Part shown: in pieces, positions 52,662 to 61,838 of the stretch
Layout of the letters: the number at the start of each line of letters is the position of its first letter
Numbering within the stretch: position 1 is the first letter of the stretch
From: Chloroflexota bacterium
Lineage (GTDB): Bacteria > Chloroflexota > Dehalococcoidia > Dehalococcoidales > JACQON01
Assembly: GCA_016202545.1 (NCBI GenBank)
Contig: JACQON010000028.1
Coordinates: 88,036 to 152,035, forward strand
Direction: 5' to 3'
Length of the DNA: 64,000 bases
Position numbers and translations under genes: made by a program
The notes under the pieces: generated by a model
Databases searched by the model: none
Told to the model about the DNA's origin: nothing
The model's input: only the letters and a program-made list of their open reading frames with translations

Positions 52662-53957
52662 ATGTGGATTATTGCCCTCATGTTCGGCCTGCTGATTGCC
52701 GGCGTACTCGCCGGGCTCAACGTGGGCTTTGTGGTCGGCCTGGCCGGCATCATCGGTGTCTGGCTGGTGTGGCAGGGCAACCTTGACCTCATCGGCCAGA
52801 TAGTATGGAACACCTTTACCAACTACAGCTTTATCGCCCTGATACTTTTTGTGCTGATGGGTGAAATCGGGGCGCGCTCTGGACTCAGCCGCCGCATGTA
52901 CGATACTATATCGCTATGGCTGGGTAGGCTCCCCGGGGGCTTAATTCATGTAAACATAATATCTTGCGGTCTTTTTGCCGCTGTCAGCGGTTCGACGGTG
53001 GCGACCGCGCTTACGGTGGGAGCAATCGCCTATCCGCAGCAGAAGGCGAGGGGCTATGACGCCAGAAGATGCCTGGCGTCTATTGCTTCCGGCGGGACAC
53101 TGGGTATCCTTATCCCCCCCAGCATAATGATGATAATATATGCCCTCCTTACCGAAACGTCACTGGGCAGGCTTTATCTGGCTGGCTTCCTTCCCGGCCT
53201 AATGATAATCACGCTATTCATCGGCTATGTCTTCATTTCCCACGTATGGCACCCGCAACGTTTGCTCGGCGTTGAGAAGAGCATCGGCTGGCACGAAAGG
53301 CTGACTTCGCTGGTGAGTCTGGTGCCCATCACCATACTGCTGGGCGGGATGCTCATTGCGCTGTATTTTGGCCTGGCTACCGCCACCGAGCTGGCGGCCG
53401 TCGGGGTGTTACTTGTCTGTGTCCTTGGCTGGCTTTACCGGGAGCTTAGCTGGAAAAGCGTAAAGGAAGCCATGACGTCTACCCTGCTGACCTCATCAAT
53501 GACCCTCTTCCTTATCCTGGGCGGCACCATAGTATCACGCGTGGCGGTAAATCTCAGGCTGGGCAACTACATAAGCGAGGTTGTGGCCGGCTGGGGACTG
53601 AACTGGCTGGGGTTTTTCGCCATCGTCGTTCTGGTGTACCTTATACTTGGCTGCCTTATTGACGCCTTTTCCATTCTGGTGATAACCGTGCCGGTGATGG
53701 CTCCGGCGCTGTTCAGCCTGGGGGTCGACCCAGTCTGGCTGGGGATAGTGCTGACGTTGCTTATTGAAATCGCCGTGATAACGCCTCCATTTGGCATCAA
53801 TTTGTTTGTCATAGATAGCATGGCCGGAGGCGGTTATCTGCCAGAGATAATAAAAGGGTGTATCCCCTACGTCCTTTTGCTCTTATTCGGTGTCGGGTTG
53901 CTCACCCTTTTCCCGCAGATAGCTTTGCTATTGCCCAACATCGCTTACGGCAGGTAG
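52662..53957 (+). CDS. TRAP transporter large membrane subunit (DctM type), cassette 1
   Basis: 431 residues with about 12 membrane helices. AAVSGSTVATALTVG and GGTLGILIPPSIMMIIYA are the DctM signatures; VFISHVWHPQRLLG is a cytoplasmic loop. It forms the ion-coupled channel of the anion importer. In this cassette it comes before DctQ. Confidence 0.92.
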   Translation: MWIIALMFGLLIAGVLAGLNVGFVVGLAGIIGVWLVWQGNLDLIGQIVWNTFTNYSFIALILFVLMGEIGARSGLSRRMYDTISLWLGRLPGGLIHVNIISCGLFAAVSGSTVATALTVGAIAYPQQKARGYDARRCLASIASGGTLGILIPPSIMMIIYALLTETSLGRLYLAGFLPGLMIITLFIGYVFISHVWHPQRLLGVEKSIGWHERLTSLVSLVPITILLGGMLIALYFGLATATELAAVGVLLVCVLGWLYRELSWKSVKEAMTSTLLTSSMTLFLILGGTIVSRVAVNLRLGNYISEVVAGWGLNWLGFFAIVVLVYLILGCLIDAFSILVITVPVMAPALFSLGVDPVWLGIVLTLLIEIAVITPPFGINLFVIDSMAGGGYLPEIIKGCIPYVLLLLFGVGLLTLFPQIALLLPNIAYGR

Positions 53958-53974
53958 GTCTACGGAGAAGTACC

Positions 53975-54511
53975 ATGCGCATTGTGTTGAAGCTGGCTGA
54001 ATCCGGGTGGCACCTTATGGAACGTGCCATGTCCGCGGCTGCGTGGATTGGCAACGGTCTGCTGCTGGCTCTGACGGCCATTATGCTGTGGGATGTGGTG
54101 GCGAGACGGGCCGGGCTGGTGACGATGCTGTTCGCCGAGGAGCTAGGCTCGTTTGCGGTGGGGCTTATCTGCGCCATGGGAGCAGCTTACACGCTGAAGG
54201 CAGACAAGCACATCCGGGCGTTCATAATATACCAGCGTTTCTCGCCGAGAACCCGCTACTGGATAGATATGCTGGCCATTGCGGTCGGCCTGGTATATAC
54301 CACAATAGTCATCCAGACCTTCGGCAAGTATATTCTGACCGCTTTCCAGTTCGGCCGGCTTTTCGCAGGCACGTTGTCCACGCCGGTGTGGATACCGGGG
54401 TTCGTCATGCTGATAGGTTTAATCCTGCTGTGGCTGATGTGGGTGGTGCTGGCCGTCAGGAAAATCCGTGGCTTTGCCGCCGGCGATTCAGGCTCCCGGG
54501 AGGGCACTTAG
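53975..54511 (+). CDS. TRAP transporter small membrane subunit (DctQ type), cassette 1
   Basis: 178 residues, four membrane helices. AEELGSFAVGLICAMGAAYTLKADKHIR fits the DctQ core ExxxxxxxxxxxxxxxxxxH. It pairs with DctM. ATG 53975 has GGAGAAG upstream and lies 17 nt after dctM; a longer frame from 53858 lies inside dctM and is not used. Convergent with the acyl-CoA synthetase. Confidence 0.9.
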   Translation: MRIVLKLAESGWHLMERAMSAAAWIGNGLLLALTAIMLWDVVARRAGLVTMLFAEELGSFAVGLICAMGAAYTLKADKHIRAFIIYQRFSPRTRYWIDMLAIAVGLVYTTIVIQTFGKYILTAFQFGRLFAGTLSTPVWIPGFVMLIGLILLWLMWVVLAVRKIRGFAAGDSGSREGT

Positions 54512-54551
54512 CTGAGCTTTTGATTAGCATGCCCGCCCCGTCACGCCGGAT

Positions 54552-56081
54552 TCAACCCTTTTCATATTCCCTTTGCCGGAGCAACCGCCTCATTATCTTG
54601 CCGTCCGGTGTACGCGGCAGCTCATCAAGGAACTCTATTTGCCGGGGGTATTCATGCTTGCCCAGGCGCGTCTTGATGAACTCCTGTATCTGCCGCTTCA
54701 GCTCTTCGGCTGGCTCGAAACCGGACTTCGGCACAATAAAGGCCTTGACTATCTCATAGCGCGCCTTGTCCGGACTGCCGACCACGGCCGCTTCCTTAAC
54801 CGCCGGATGTTTAAGCAGGGCCTCCTCTATCTCCACGGGGCCTATGGTGTATCCCGCTGAGATTATAACGTCATCGCTCCGCCCTTGATACCAAAAATAG
54901 CCGTCCTCGCCCACATATGCCCTGTCTCCCAGCCTGACCCATTTGCCGTCCAGCCATACCGCCACCCCTCCCACCATTCCCTGGGGCAGTTCTCTCCCGT
55001 CCTCACTAACCACCGCCACCCTGATGCCGGGCAACGGCTTGCCCAGGCTGCCCGGCTTGACCGTCCAGTCATCAAAGTCGTAATCGGCGAGGACCACGCC
55101 TACCTCGGTAGACCCGTAGCACGACTGGATGATGAGGCCGAGCTTCTCCCGGAAGTACCGGATGACGTCCATGTCCAGCTTGCCGCCGGTGTAGGTCATC
55201 CGCCTGAGCTTCAGCCGGTCGAGCTTACCCGACTCCATGATGCGGCGGTATACCAGGGGCGCGGCAAACAGGTTGGTGACCTGGAATTCCCTTAAGGCTT
55301 GCAGTACGTACTCGGCGTCAAACTTCCCCGAATAGGCGCCCACGGCGTTCCCGAAGATGAGCGGCCCTATGGTGCCGTACCAGATGCCCATGCCCCAGGC
55401 CGGGGACGACGGGCAAAAATAGCTATCGTATTCTCGCAACCCGATGCCGAACTTCACGTGTACGGCAGCCATGGTGGCTGCCTTATGGCCGTAGGGCACG
55501 GCCTTGGGCGCGCCGGTGGCGCCGCTGGAGAACTGGAGAAAGGCGAGCGTATCCGCCGAAGTAGTGGGTTGGTAGTGCTCATCCTCAGCAAGCAACCGTT
55601 CTCCCATCTCTTCGGCAATAACCAGATGCGGCACCAGCCCCTTTTTTATCAGGCCGACCTTCTCTTCATGAGTCACCACCATTTTGGCGCCGGACTTATC
55701 AACCCGGTATTCAATTGCCTCCGGGCCGAACAGCGGCGAGCATACCACCGCCACGGCACCCCGCTTCAGTATGCCGAAGAGCGTTACATACAATTCCAGC
55801 GACGGGTTCAGGACGATGGCTACCGGCTCCCCGGCCTTTATATCCAGTCTCTCCAGCATATTGGCAAACCGGGAGGTCAGGCGGGACAGCTCCCCATAGG
55901 TGTACGCTTCCCTCCTCCCATCATCGAACTTTATCCTGACCGCCGTCTTCTCGCCGGGGTGACGGTCAAGGCACTCATGGGCAATGTTGAGGTTGCTCCG
56001 GCTGCCGTCAAAGACTTCCCATCTCTCCTTCAGATGGAAGTCCCTCCTGAAATCATCATAGGTCTTATATTCCATGCGCAT
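54552..56081 (-). CDS. AMP-forming acyl-CoA synthetase
   Basis: 509 residues from ATG 56081. The P-loop LQFSSGATGAPKAVPYGHK, YGSTEVGVV, WYQGRSDDVIISAGYTIGPVEIEE and the C-terminal Lys in RTPDGKIMRRLLR match ANL-superfamily enzymes of the acetyl-, benzoate- or medium-chain-CoA ligase type. It activates a carboxylate as CoA ester, probably the acid imported by a TRAP system here. It is 41 nt after the double-hotdog gene in transcription order. Confidence 0.9.
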   Translation of the reverse strand: MRMEYKTYDDFRRDFHLKERWEVFDGSRSNLNIAHECLDRHPGEKTAVRIKFDDGRREAYTYGELSRLTSRFANMLERLDIKAGEPVAIVLNPSLELYVTLFGILKRGAVAVVCSPLFGPEAIEYRVDKSGAKMVVTHEEKVGLIKKGLVPHLVIAEEMGERLLAEDEHYQPTTSADTLAFLQFSSGATGAPKAVPYGHKAATMAAVHVKFGIGLREYDSYFCPSSPAWGMGIWYGTIGPLIFGNAVGAYSGKFDAEYVLQALREFQVTNLFAAPLVYRRIMESGKLDRLKLRRMTYTGGKLDMDVIRYFREKLGLIIQSCYGSTEVGVVLADYDFDDWTVKPGSLGKPLPGIRVAVVSEDGRELPQGMVGGVAVWLDGKWVRLGDRAYVGEDGYFWYQGRSDDVIISAGYTIGPVEIEEALLKHPAVKEAAVVGSPDKARYEIVKAFIVPKSGFEPAEELKRQIQEFIKTRLGKHEYPRQIEFLDELPRTPDGKIMRRLLRQREYEKG

Positions 56082-56122
56082 GGGAAAACCCCTTGTCCTG
56101 GGCTGGACTCCTGGCGGCAAGC

Positions 56123-57328
56123 CTAGAAGTAGACCCCTTTGCCCGTGCCGCGGAACTCTTCAGGCGGCAGCCTTTTCCTCACCGGCCACGTCCCTTTGTC
56201 CCTGGAAGGGAGAATGACCGTGGCGCGGCCGGGTATGGTGTCCTCTCCCCTCTGGTTTACGCCGTGTGTTTCAATATCGACGCAGCATTCGCCTTCTTCG
56301 TCGAGATACTTGCCGACGACTTTCCCCTTCAGCCACACGGCATCCGAAAAGAAGACAAACTTGCGGTACTCGGCGTAGCATGATTTGAGCCATCCCTCAT
56401 CCCCCATCCAGTTGGTGAGCAGGCTAATCAGCCAGCTATTCCGCTGCACCCCGACATCGTAGGGGTAGGGTAGGCCGGCGCCATTGGCAGCCGCCTTGTT
56501 GAAATGGACTCCATAAACCGGCTCCCAGGCCCTGGTCAGCGGGTCGCGAAACGCCCAGGTGGGGTGCTTACGGTAGAGCCTGAGCTGGACTCCGTGGGCG
56601 GCAATCTGTACCGGGCCCGCCCCGGCAGTATAGGCAATCATATCGGTCAGACCAAGGATGCCCTTGACCACCGGCGGAAGCTCCTCACTCTCCTTCACAT
56701 CCTCCCAGTAGCGGACGCGGTTACCCCGTATCTCCTCAGCCAGCGTATCCTCGTCTACCTTTCTCAGTTCCTCTTCCCTCCACGGGTGCGGCAACTGGAT
56801 GGAGGCATACTTGCCTATCTCCCTGGCCGCTTTTCTCTCCGCCCTGATTAACCACAGGTCGGTGGTGGCCACCAGCTCATTTCTCTGGTTATAAAAATCG
56901 GCACGCTGGTACTCAAAGACCGTCTTGCCGGCAAACTTGCTGGTCCTGACATCGAAGCCGGTAAAATGGCACTCAGGCGTAATCCGGTCATTCATATATA
57001 CCGGGCGGTAGAATTTCCAGTCGTTGCCGGAGTGGAAAGCGTGCACCCCGGGCAGCCCCTGGAGCACCCAGGTGGGAAATACGCTGTAAAGCCAGCCTGG
57101 CGGCGCCGCCAGAGCACCGTAGCTGGTCCGCCCGGCATACTCCCGGTCACGGTACAGTGGGTTGGAGTCGCCTATGCCATTAACGAAGTTCCTGATAGCC
57201 TCATAGGATGCGCTCTGGTTGAACAGATTGCCGATACGGAGCTTAGCGCCAATCCGCTTCTCCCATTCTTCCAGCGCCTCATTGCTGATAGTCCCCTCCG
57301 CCATCCCGTCCTGGGCTTCCTCTAGCAT
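56123..57328 (-). CDS. Double-hotdog dehydratase-like protein (MaoC / FAS1-like)
   Basis: 401 residues with two hotdog folds: the N-terminal one carries RIGNLFNQSASYEAIRNFVNGIGDSNPLY (MaoC N-terminal dehydratase domain), and the C-terminal one RAWEPVYGVHFN and VLKG-like WLKGKVVGKYLD. Family members hydrate or dehydrate acyl-CoA; the second half is unusual in lacking an obvious catalytic Asp/His pair. Placed directly upstream of the acyl-CoA synthetase, so both likely act on one CoA ester. GAGGAC precedes the ATG. Confidence 0.8.
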   Translation of the reverse strand: MLEEAQDGMAEGTISNEALEEWEKRIGAKLRIGNLFNQSASYEAIRNFVNGIGDSNPLYRDREYAGRTSYGALAAPPGWLYSVFPTWVLQGLPGVHAFHSGNDWKFYRPVYMNDRITPECHFTGFDVRTSKFAGKTVFEYQRADFYNQRNELVATTDLWLIRAERKAAREIGKYASIQLPHPWREEELRKVDEDTLAEEIRGNRVRYWEDVKESEELPPVVKGILGLTDMIAYTAGAGPVQIAAHGVQLRLYRKHPTWAFRDPLTRAWEPVYGVHFNKAAANGAGLPYPYDVGVQRNSWLISLLTNWMGDEGWLKSCYAEYRKFVFFSDAVWLKGKVVGKYLDEEGECCVDIETHGVNQRGEDTIPGRATVILPSRDKGTWPVRKRLPPEEFRGTGKGVYF

Positions 57329-57364
57329 CCGTCCTCCTTTATATCAGTCCACTCATATATCAGC

Positions 57365-57550
57365 TTAGCTGCAATCGTTAAAAGTGCGAACCCTCTCCAG
57401 TCCCGGCCTTTCCTTATTAAGATAGGCAGCCAGTATCGAGTTGCACTTCGGGCATCGCCGCTCTTTTACTTCCCCGTAATCGCCGTGGAAGATGCGCAGC
57501 TCCGGCGCCGCTATTTCGCCACACCAGGGACATTTAACTTCTTTTTCCAC
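57365..57550 (-). CDS. Small zinc-ribbon protein
   Basis: 61 residues with CPWC and CPKC in a zinc-ribbon spacing, then a helical tail ending NDCS. No catalytic motif. It lies 36 nt before the double-hotdog gene (same strand) and may be the first gene of that short operon. Confidence 0.75.
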   Translation of the reverse strand: MEKEVKCPWCGEIAAPELRIFHGDYGEVKERRCPKCNSILAAYLNKERPGLERVRTFNDCS

Positions 57551-57613
57551 TATATTCCCCCGCCTTTTGTCTGATTATAGCATCGCTCTGCTGGGGCGGC
57601 AAAGGGATGTATA

Positions 57614-57642
57614 TTGACTTCCGCACAAGCCCGTGATAGCAT
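57614..57642 (+). promoter_or_regulatory. Possible promoter of the second molybdopterin hydroxylase gene
   Basis: TTGACT (57614-57619), 17-nt spacer, weak TAGCAT (57637-57642); 47 nt before GTG 57689. Confidence 0.4.
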
Positions 57643-57688
57643 TCAAGTATTAAAAACGGGCGTGTTTTAGAGTCACTGGATAAGCATT

Positions 57689-60001
57689 GTGGGCGATGTA
57701 TTTGACTTTATCGGTAAGCGCATCCCGAGCATAGACTCGATGTCCAAAGTCACCGGCTCGGCGAAGTATATCGCTGACCTGTCTCTTCCTGGCATGCTTT
57801 ACGGCAAGTTCCTCCGCAGCCCCCATGCCCATGCCAGAGTGGTCAAGATTGATACCAGCAGGGCGGAAATGCTGCCCGGCGTGAAGCTGGTGCTCACCCC
57901 CGACGATATTATCGGCAAGACCAACCCGGTGGGGGCGGCCCGCCCCAGAAACCAGTATGCCCTGCACCGGGAGGTCAGATATGTGGGTGATGAAGTGGCG
58001 GCGGTGGCGGCGGTGGATGAGGCGACGGCAGAGGAGGCGCTGGAGCTTATCCAGGTAACCTACGAAGAGCTGCCCGTGGTACTTGACCCTGAGGCAGCAA
58101 TGGTGCCCGGCGCCCCGCAGCTACAGGAAGAGGCGCGCAATAACGTCCGCGACCTGAAGAGAGTACGCATCGGCGACATAGAGAAGGGCTTGAAAGAGGC
58201 TGATTACATCGTTAAAGGCAGGTTCCAGACCTCAAAACAGGTTCACGCCGCACTCGATACCCATGCCTGTCTTTCCAGCTATGACCCCGCCACCGGCAAA
58301 TTGACCCACTGGACACGCACCCAGTATGTCTTCTATACCCGACTCAGTATCGCCGGCGCCCTGAATATGCCCGCCAGCAAGGTCAGGGTTATCGCCCCGC
58401 CAGCTATAGGCGGCGCATTCGGCAACAAGAGCGGTTCATATGCCCATGATATCGCCGCCGCTTTCATGTCCAGAAAACTGGGGCAGCCGGTGAAAATGGC
58501 ACTGAGTCGGGAAGAGGAGTTCCAGGCGACCAAGAGCCGCCATCCCTTCCTGATTGACGCCGAGATAGGGCTGAACAAAGATGGCACCATCGTTGCCTGG
58601 AGAGAGAAAGCAATCCTGGATGTGGGTGCCTATGGCGACCTGAACTCCTGGGTAGCATTGCTCGGCCAGGCCATGGCTGCCGGCCCATATAAGATACCGA
58701 ATATCTGGGTTGACTCCTATTGTGTCTATACCGATAAACCGGTCTCCGGGGCCATGCGCGGCTTCGGCAACCCCCAAATCACCTTTGCCCGTGAATCGCT
58801 GCTTGATATGGCCGCTGACCAGGTAGGCATTGACCCCGTTGAAATCAGGCTTAAGAACATCATTGAACCTGAAGACGTCCCCTACACTACCTCTACCGGA
58901 CTAATCATACGTAGCTGCGGTATTGAGGAGTGTATCAAAAAAGCGGCCCAGGCTGTAGGCTGGGCTGAGAAGAGGAAACCCAACACCGGTGTTGGCATGG
59001 CTGGCATGATGCAGCAGAGCGGATTTAAGACGCTGGATGCCGATGCCGAATATGCGACAGTCAATATAGAGCTGGCCGCTGACGGCTCCCTCCTGGTGCG
59101 TACTGGCAACTCGGATGTCGGGCAGGGCCTGTACACCGTCCTGGCTCAAATGGCCGCCGAGGACCTGGGCATACCACTGGAAGAGGTGACCATAATTGGC
59201 GCCGACTCCGAAGTCACGCCTCCTGACCTGGGCTGCGTTTCCAGCCGGTCGCCGATGACCACCGGCGGCGCCCTGAGAATAGCGGCGGCTGAGGTAAAGA
59301 GGAAACTCTTTAGAATCGCCAGCAATATGCTCGAGGTTGACCCTCAAGACCTGGTGGCCAGGCAGGGCAAAATTCACGTAAAGGACATGAGCCGGTCAGT
59401 GCCGATTGCTGAGGTGGCCGGCGCCGCATATTTTACCTCCGTAGATGGCGATGCCGGGCCGATTACTGCCCAGGGCACCTGGGTCAGCTCGACACAGCCT
59501 CAAAATGAAGACGGTTACGGGAACTATGCGCCGTGTTACGCCTTCGCTGCCGATGCCATCGAGGTCGAGGTGGAGCCGGCAACCGGCGAGGTGAAAATCA
59601 CTAAATGCGTAGTTGCCCATGACGTGGGCAGGACTTTGAACCTTGACATCGTGGAGGGCCAGCTTCATGGCGGCGCCGGCATGGGGATTGGCTACGGACT
59701 GCTGGAAGAAGGCCTCGTCCATGCCAGCAAGACCGGCCAGTTGCTCAATCCCTCCATCATGAGTTACAAGGTGCCAACCGCCCTTGACCTGCCAGATATG
59801 CAGCTCATTCTTGTTGAGACCATTGACCCTGTTTCTCCCTTGGGTAGTAAAGGCGTTGGCGACATGGGCGTAGCCTGCCTTGCTGCGGCCATCGCTAACG
59901 CTATCTATGACGCCGTCGGCGTCAGAATCACCGAGCTGCCGATAACGCCGACGAAAGTCCTGCGAGCACTGGAGGCGAAGCGGGAGCAGAGCGGGACATG
60001 A
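57689..60001 (+). CDS. Xanthine-dehydrogenase-family molybdopterin large subunit, copy 2
   Basis: 770 residues; GTG start. It runs parallel to copy 1 along its whole length (SKVTGSAKYIADLSLPGML, GGAFGNKS, MRGFGNPQ), so the two are paralogues. The residue aligned with the catalytic Glu is Asp725 (GSKGVGDMGV, codon GAC) instead of Glu. The channel loop is SGAMRGFG rather than SGSFRGFG. If functional, its substrate or chemistry differs from copy 1. No Fe-S or FAD subunit gene is adjacent. It is followed by the second TRAP set. Confidence 0.88.
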   Translation: MGDVFDFIGKRIPSIDSMSKVTGSAKYIADLSLPGMLYGKFLRSPHAHARVVKIDTSRAEMLPGVKLVLTPDDIIGKTNPVGAARPRNQYALHREVRYVGDEVAAVAAVDEATAEEALELIQVTYEELPVVLDPEAAMVPGAPQLQEEARNNVRDLKRVRIGDIEKGLKEADYIVKGRFQTSKQVHAALDTHACLSSYDPATGKLTHWTRTQYVFYTRLSIAGALNMPASKVRVIAPPAIGGAFGNKSGSYAHDIAAAFMSRKLGQPVKMALSREEEFQATKSRHPFLIDAEIGLNKDGTIVAWREKAILDVGAYGDLNSWVALLGQAMAAGPYKIPNIWVDSYCVYTDKPVSGAMRGFGNPQITFARESLLDMAADQVGIDPVEIRLKNIIEPEDVPYTTSTGLIIRSCGIEECIKKAAQAVGWAEKRKPNTGVGMAGMMQQSGFKTLDADAEYATVNIELAADGSLLVRTGNSDVGQGLYTVLAQMAAEDLGIPLEEVTIIGADSEVTPPDLGCVSSRSPMTTGGALRIAAAEVKRKLFRIASNMLEVDPQDLVARQGKIHVKDMSRSVPIAEVAGAAYFTSVDGDAGPITAQGTWVSSTQPQNEDGYGNYAPCYAFAADAIEVEVEPATGEVKITKCVVAHDVGRTLNLDIVEGQLHGGAGMGIGYGLLEEGLVHASKTGQLLNPSIMSYKVPTALDLPDMQLILVETIDPVSPLGSKGVGDMGVACLAAAIANAIYDAVGVRITELPITPTKVLRALEAKREQSGT

Positions 60002-60144
60002 GCCAGAGAGCAGGGATAAACCCCTCTTCCAGGACTCTATCAAATAGGAGGTGGTTATATGCTGGCAAGTAGTCCGTGAATGGGGATGGGCTTATTGAAG
60101 CCATCTACGGAAAATATATTCATTACTTTTAAAGGAGGTACGCA

Positions 60145-61197
60145 ATGAAACGAAAACTGGTCATGGTGGGCCTGATATTGGCCCTGGCGGCGATGCCTCT
60201 GGCGGCGGCTTGCGCCGCCAAGCCCACGCCGACCCCGACGCCGGCGCCCGCACCGACCCCTACCTCGACACCAGCTCCAACCCCTAAGGCGGAGGAAATT
60301 GTCTGGAAAGCCCTGTCATGGCAGTCCAGGGATGATGTAAAGAACATCCCGGCCATGATGTTCATTAACGGGGTGAATGAGGCGCTCAAAGGTGAGTTCC
60401 GCATAGATTTTAAGGGTGGCCCCGAGGTGGTCAGCCCCTTTGAGCTGCATAAGGCGGTGCAAAGTGGAGTGGTGGAGTTCGGCTCTGTCCCGGGCGCATA
60501 CTACGCCGGCCTATTGCCCCTGGCTGATGCGGCGTATAACACTACCATCAAGCATGCCGAGATAGCCAAGACGGGATACTTCGAGCTTCAGGACCAGATG
60601 CACCAGACCAAAGGGCTGAAGTTCGTCGGTGAGTCACACTACGACGGCCTGCAATACCATATCTACACCAATATCCCGGTGAAGACGTTAGGCGACCTGG
60701 CGGGGAAAAAGATGCGCGTCTTCGCCGCGGTGGTGCCCGTAGCGACAGTGGCGAAAGCCAGCCCGGTTACCATGGCGCTGGGAGAGATATATACCGCCAT
60801 GCAGCAGGGTGTGATTGATGCCTTTGTTATGACCATGGAAGGGGTGGTGCCCCAGTACCACTGGGATGAGGTAACCAAATACGTTATCACTCCCGGCGTG
60901 TTCTGGGCCAGGCTGAACATGATTGCCAACCTGAATGCCTGGAACAAGCTGCCCGAGAGCTTGCGCACTAAAATAATGGATGTATATCATAAGCTGGAAC
61001 CAGCATTTGCCACCCAGCAGCAGGAAATTGCCCAGAAGAGCTTGCAGGAAATAAAGAACAGCAAAATGCAGATTATCGAGCTTCCACCGTCTGAAGCGGA
61101 TGCCTTTGTCAAAGCAGTCTATGAGCTAGCCTGGGAAGACCTGATAAAGAAGGACGCGGTGAACGCTCCCAAGCTGAAGGCGATGATACTGAAGTAG
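60145..61197 (+). CDS. TRAP transporter substrate-binding lipoprotein (DctP type), cassette 2
   Basis: 350 residues. A lipoprotein signal ends at LAAACA, followed by a Pro-Thr-Ala spacer (about residues 27-50) before the binding domain. GKKMRVFAAVVPVA, GEIYTAMQQGVIDAFVMT and FWARLNMIANLNAW are typical DctP elements. AAAGGAGGT lies 8 nt before ATG. The spacer is unlike cassette 1 and suggests cell-wall-spanning presentation of the lipoprotein. Confidence 0.92.
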   Translation: MKRKLVMVGLILALAAMPLAAACAAKPTPTPTPAPAPTPTSTPAPTPKAEEIVWKALSWQSRDDVKNIPAMMFINGVNEALKGEFRIDFKGGPEVVSPFELHKAVQSGVVEFGSVPGAYYAGLLPLADAAYNTTIKHAEIAKTGYFELQDQMHQTKGLKFVGESHYDGLQYHIYTNIPVKTLGDLAGKKMRVFAAVVPVATVAKASPVTMALGEIYTAMQQGVIDAFVMTMEGVVPQYHWDEVTKYVITPGVFWARLNMIANLNAWNKLPESLRTKIMDVYHKLEPAFATQQQEIAQKSLQEIKNSKMQIIELPPSEADAFVKAVYELAWEDLIKKDAVNAPKLKAMILK

Positions 61198-61219
61198 GCA
61201 AGCTACAGCAACATGGGAC

Positions 61220-61248
61220 GCGGGTAGGTCATATGCTGACCTACCCGC
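61220..61248 (+). other. Intercistronic hairpin behind dctP, cassette 2
   Basis: Perfect 12-bp stem GCGGGTAGGTCA / TGACCTACCCGC with a 5-nt loop, 22 nt after the dctP stop and before dctQ. No T-tract. Same position as the dyad in cassette 1. Confidence 0.7.
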
Positions 61249-61286
61249 AGCTTGACCGAGAGGAAGGTGGTAACCGCAGGCGAGCA

Positions 61287-61799
61287 ATGAAGTCACTAGT
61301 CAAGGTGTCGGCCTTTTTTGACTGGATTACCCGTTACTTATTCCACCTGGGGAGCGCGCTGGTAATCCTGGTTATGCTGCTCGTCGCCGCCGATGTCCTG
61401 ATGAGGTACGCCCTCAAGCGCCCCATAGTATGGGCGTTTGAAGTCAGCGAATATAGCCTGGTATTTATCACCTTTCTATGCACTGCGTGGGTACTGAAGA
61501 AAGAGGGGCATGTAGTCCTGGACCTGCTGCTCGGTCGGTTGAATGCAAGGCCCAGGGCGATTCTCAACTTTATCACCTCCGTTATTGGCGCTCTCGTCTG
61601 CATGGTTGTCGCCTGGTATGGCGTGGAGGTTACCTTGAGCCTTTTTGAACAGGGGTCCCGCCAGACTACGATAGCCGGGCCGCCGTCTTTCATTCTGTAT
61701 GCCGTTATTCCAGCTGGCAGCTTTCTGCTCTTCATTCAGTTCCTGAGCAGGGCTTGCATGCATTTGAGCAGCCGGAAAAGTGCGCCGCACCCGCGGTAA
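61287..61799 (+). CDS. TRAP transporter small membrane subunit (DctQ type), cassette 2
   Basis: 170 residues with four membrane helices; EVSEYSLVFITFLCTAWVLKKEGHVVLDLL is the DctQ core. ATG 61287 is chosen since the frame upstream is outside the hydrophobic start, with GGAAGG some way ahead. In this cassette dctQ precedes dctM, the reverse of cassette 1. Confidence 0.9.
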   Translation: MKSLVKVSAFFDWITRYLFHLGSALVILVMLLVAADVLMRYALKRPIVWAFEVSEYSLVFITFLCTAWVLKKEGHVVLDLLLGRLNARPRAILNFITSVIGALVCMVVAWYGVEVTLSLFEQGSRQTTIAGPPSFILYAVIPAGSFLLFIQFLSRACMHLSSRKSAPHPR

Positions 61800-61838
61800 C
61801 AAACGCAAGAAAGTCATGTTTTAATCCGGGTCATCGTT

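Noticed and set aside
60202..60290. Pro/Thr/Ala tandem codons at the start of dctP cassette 2 as a possible DNA repeat
   Set aside because: It is a low-complexity lipoprotein spacer; codons vary and translate in frame, so it is protein architecture and not a separate repeat.
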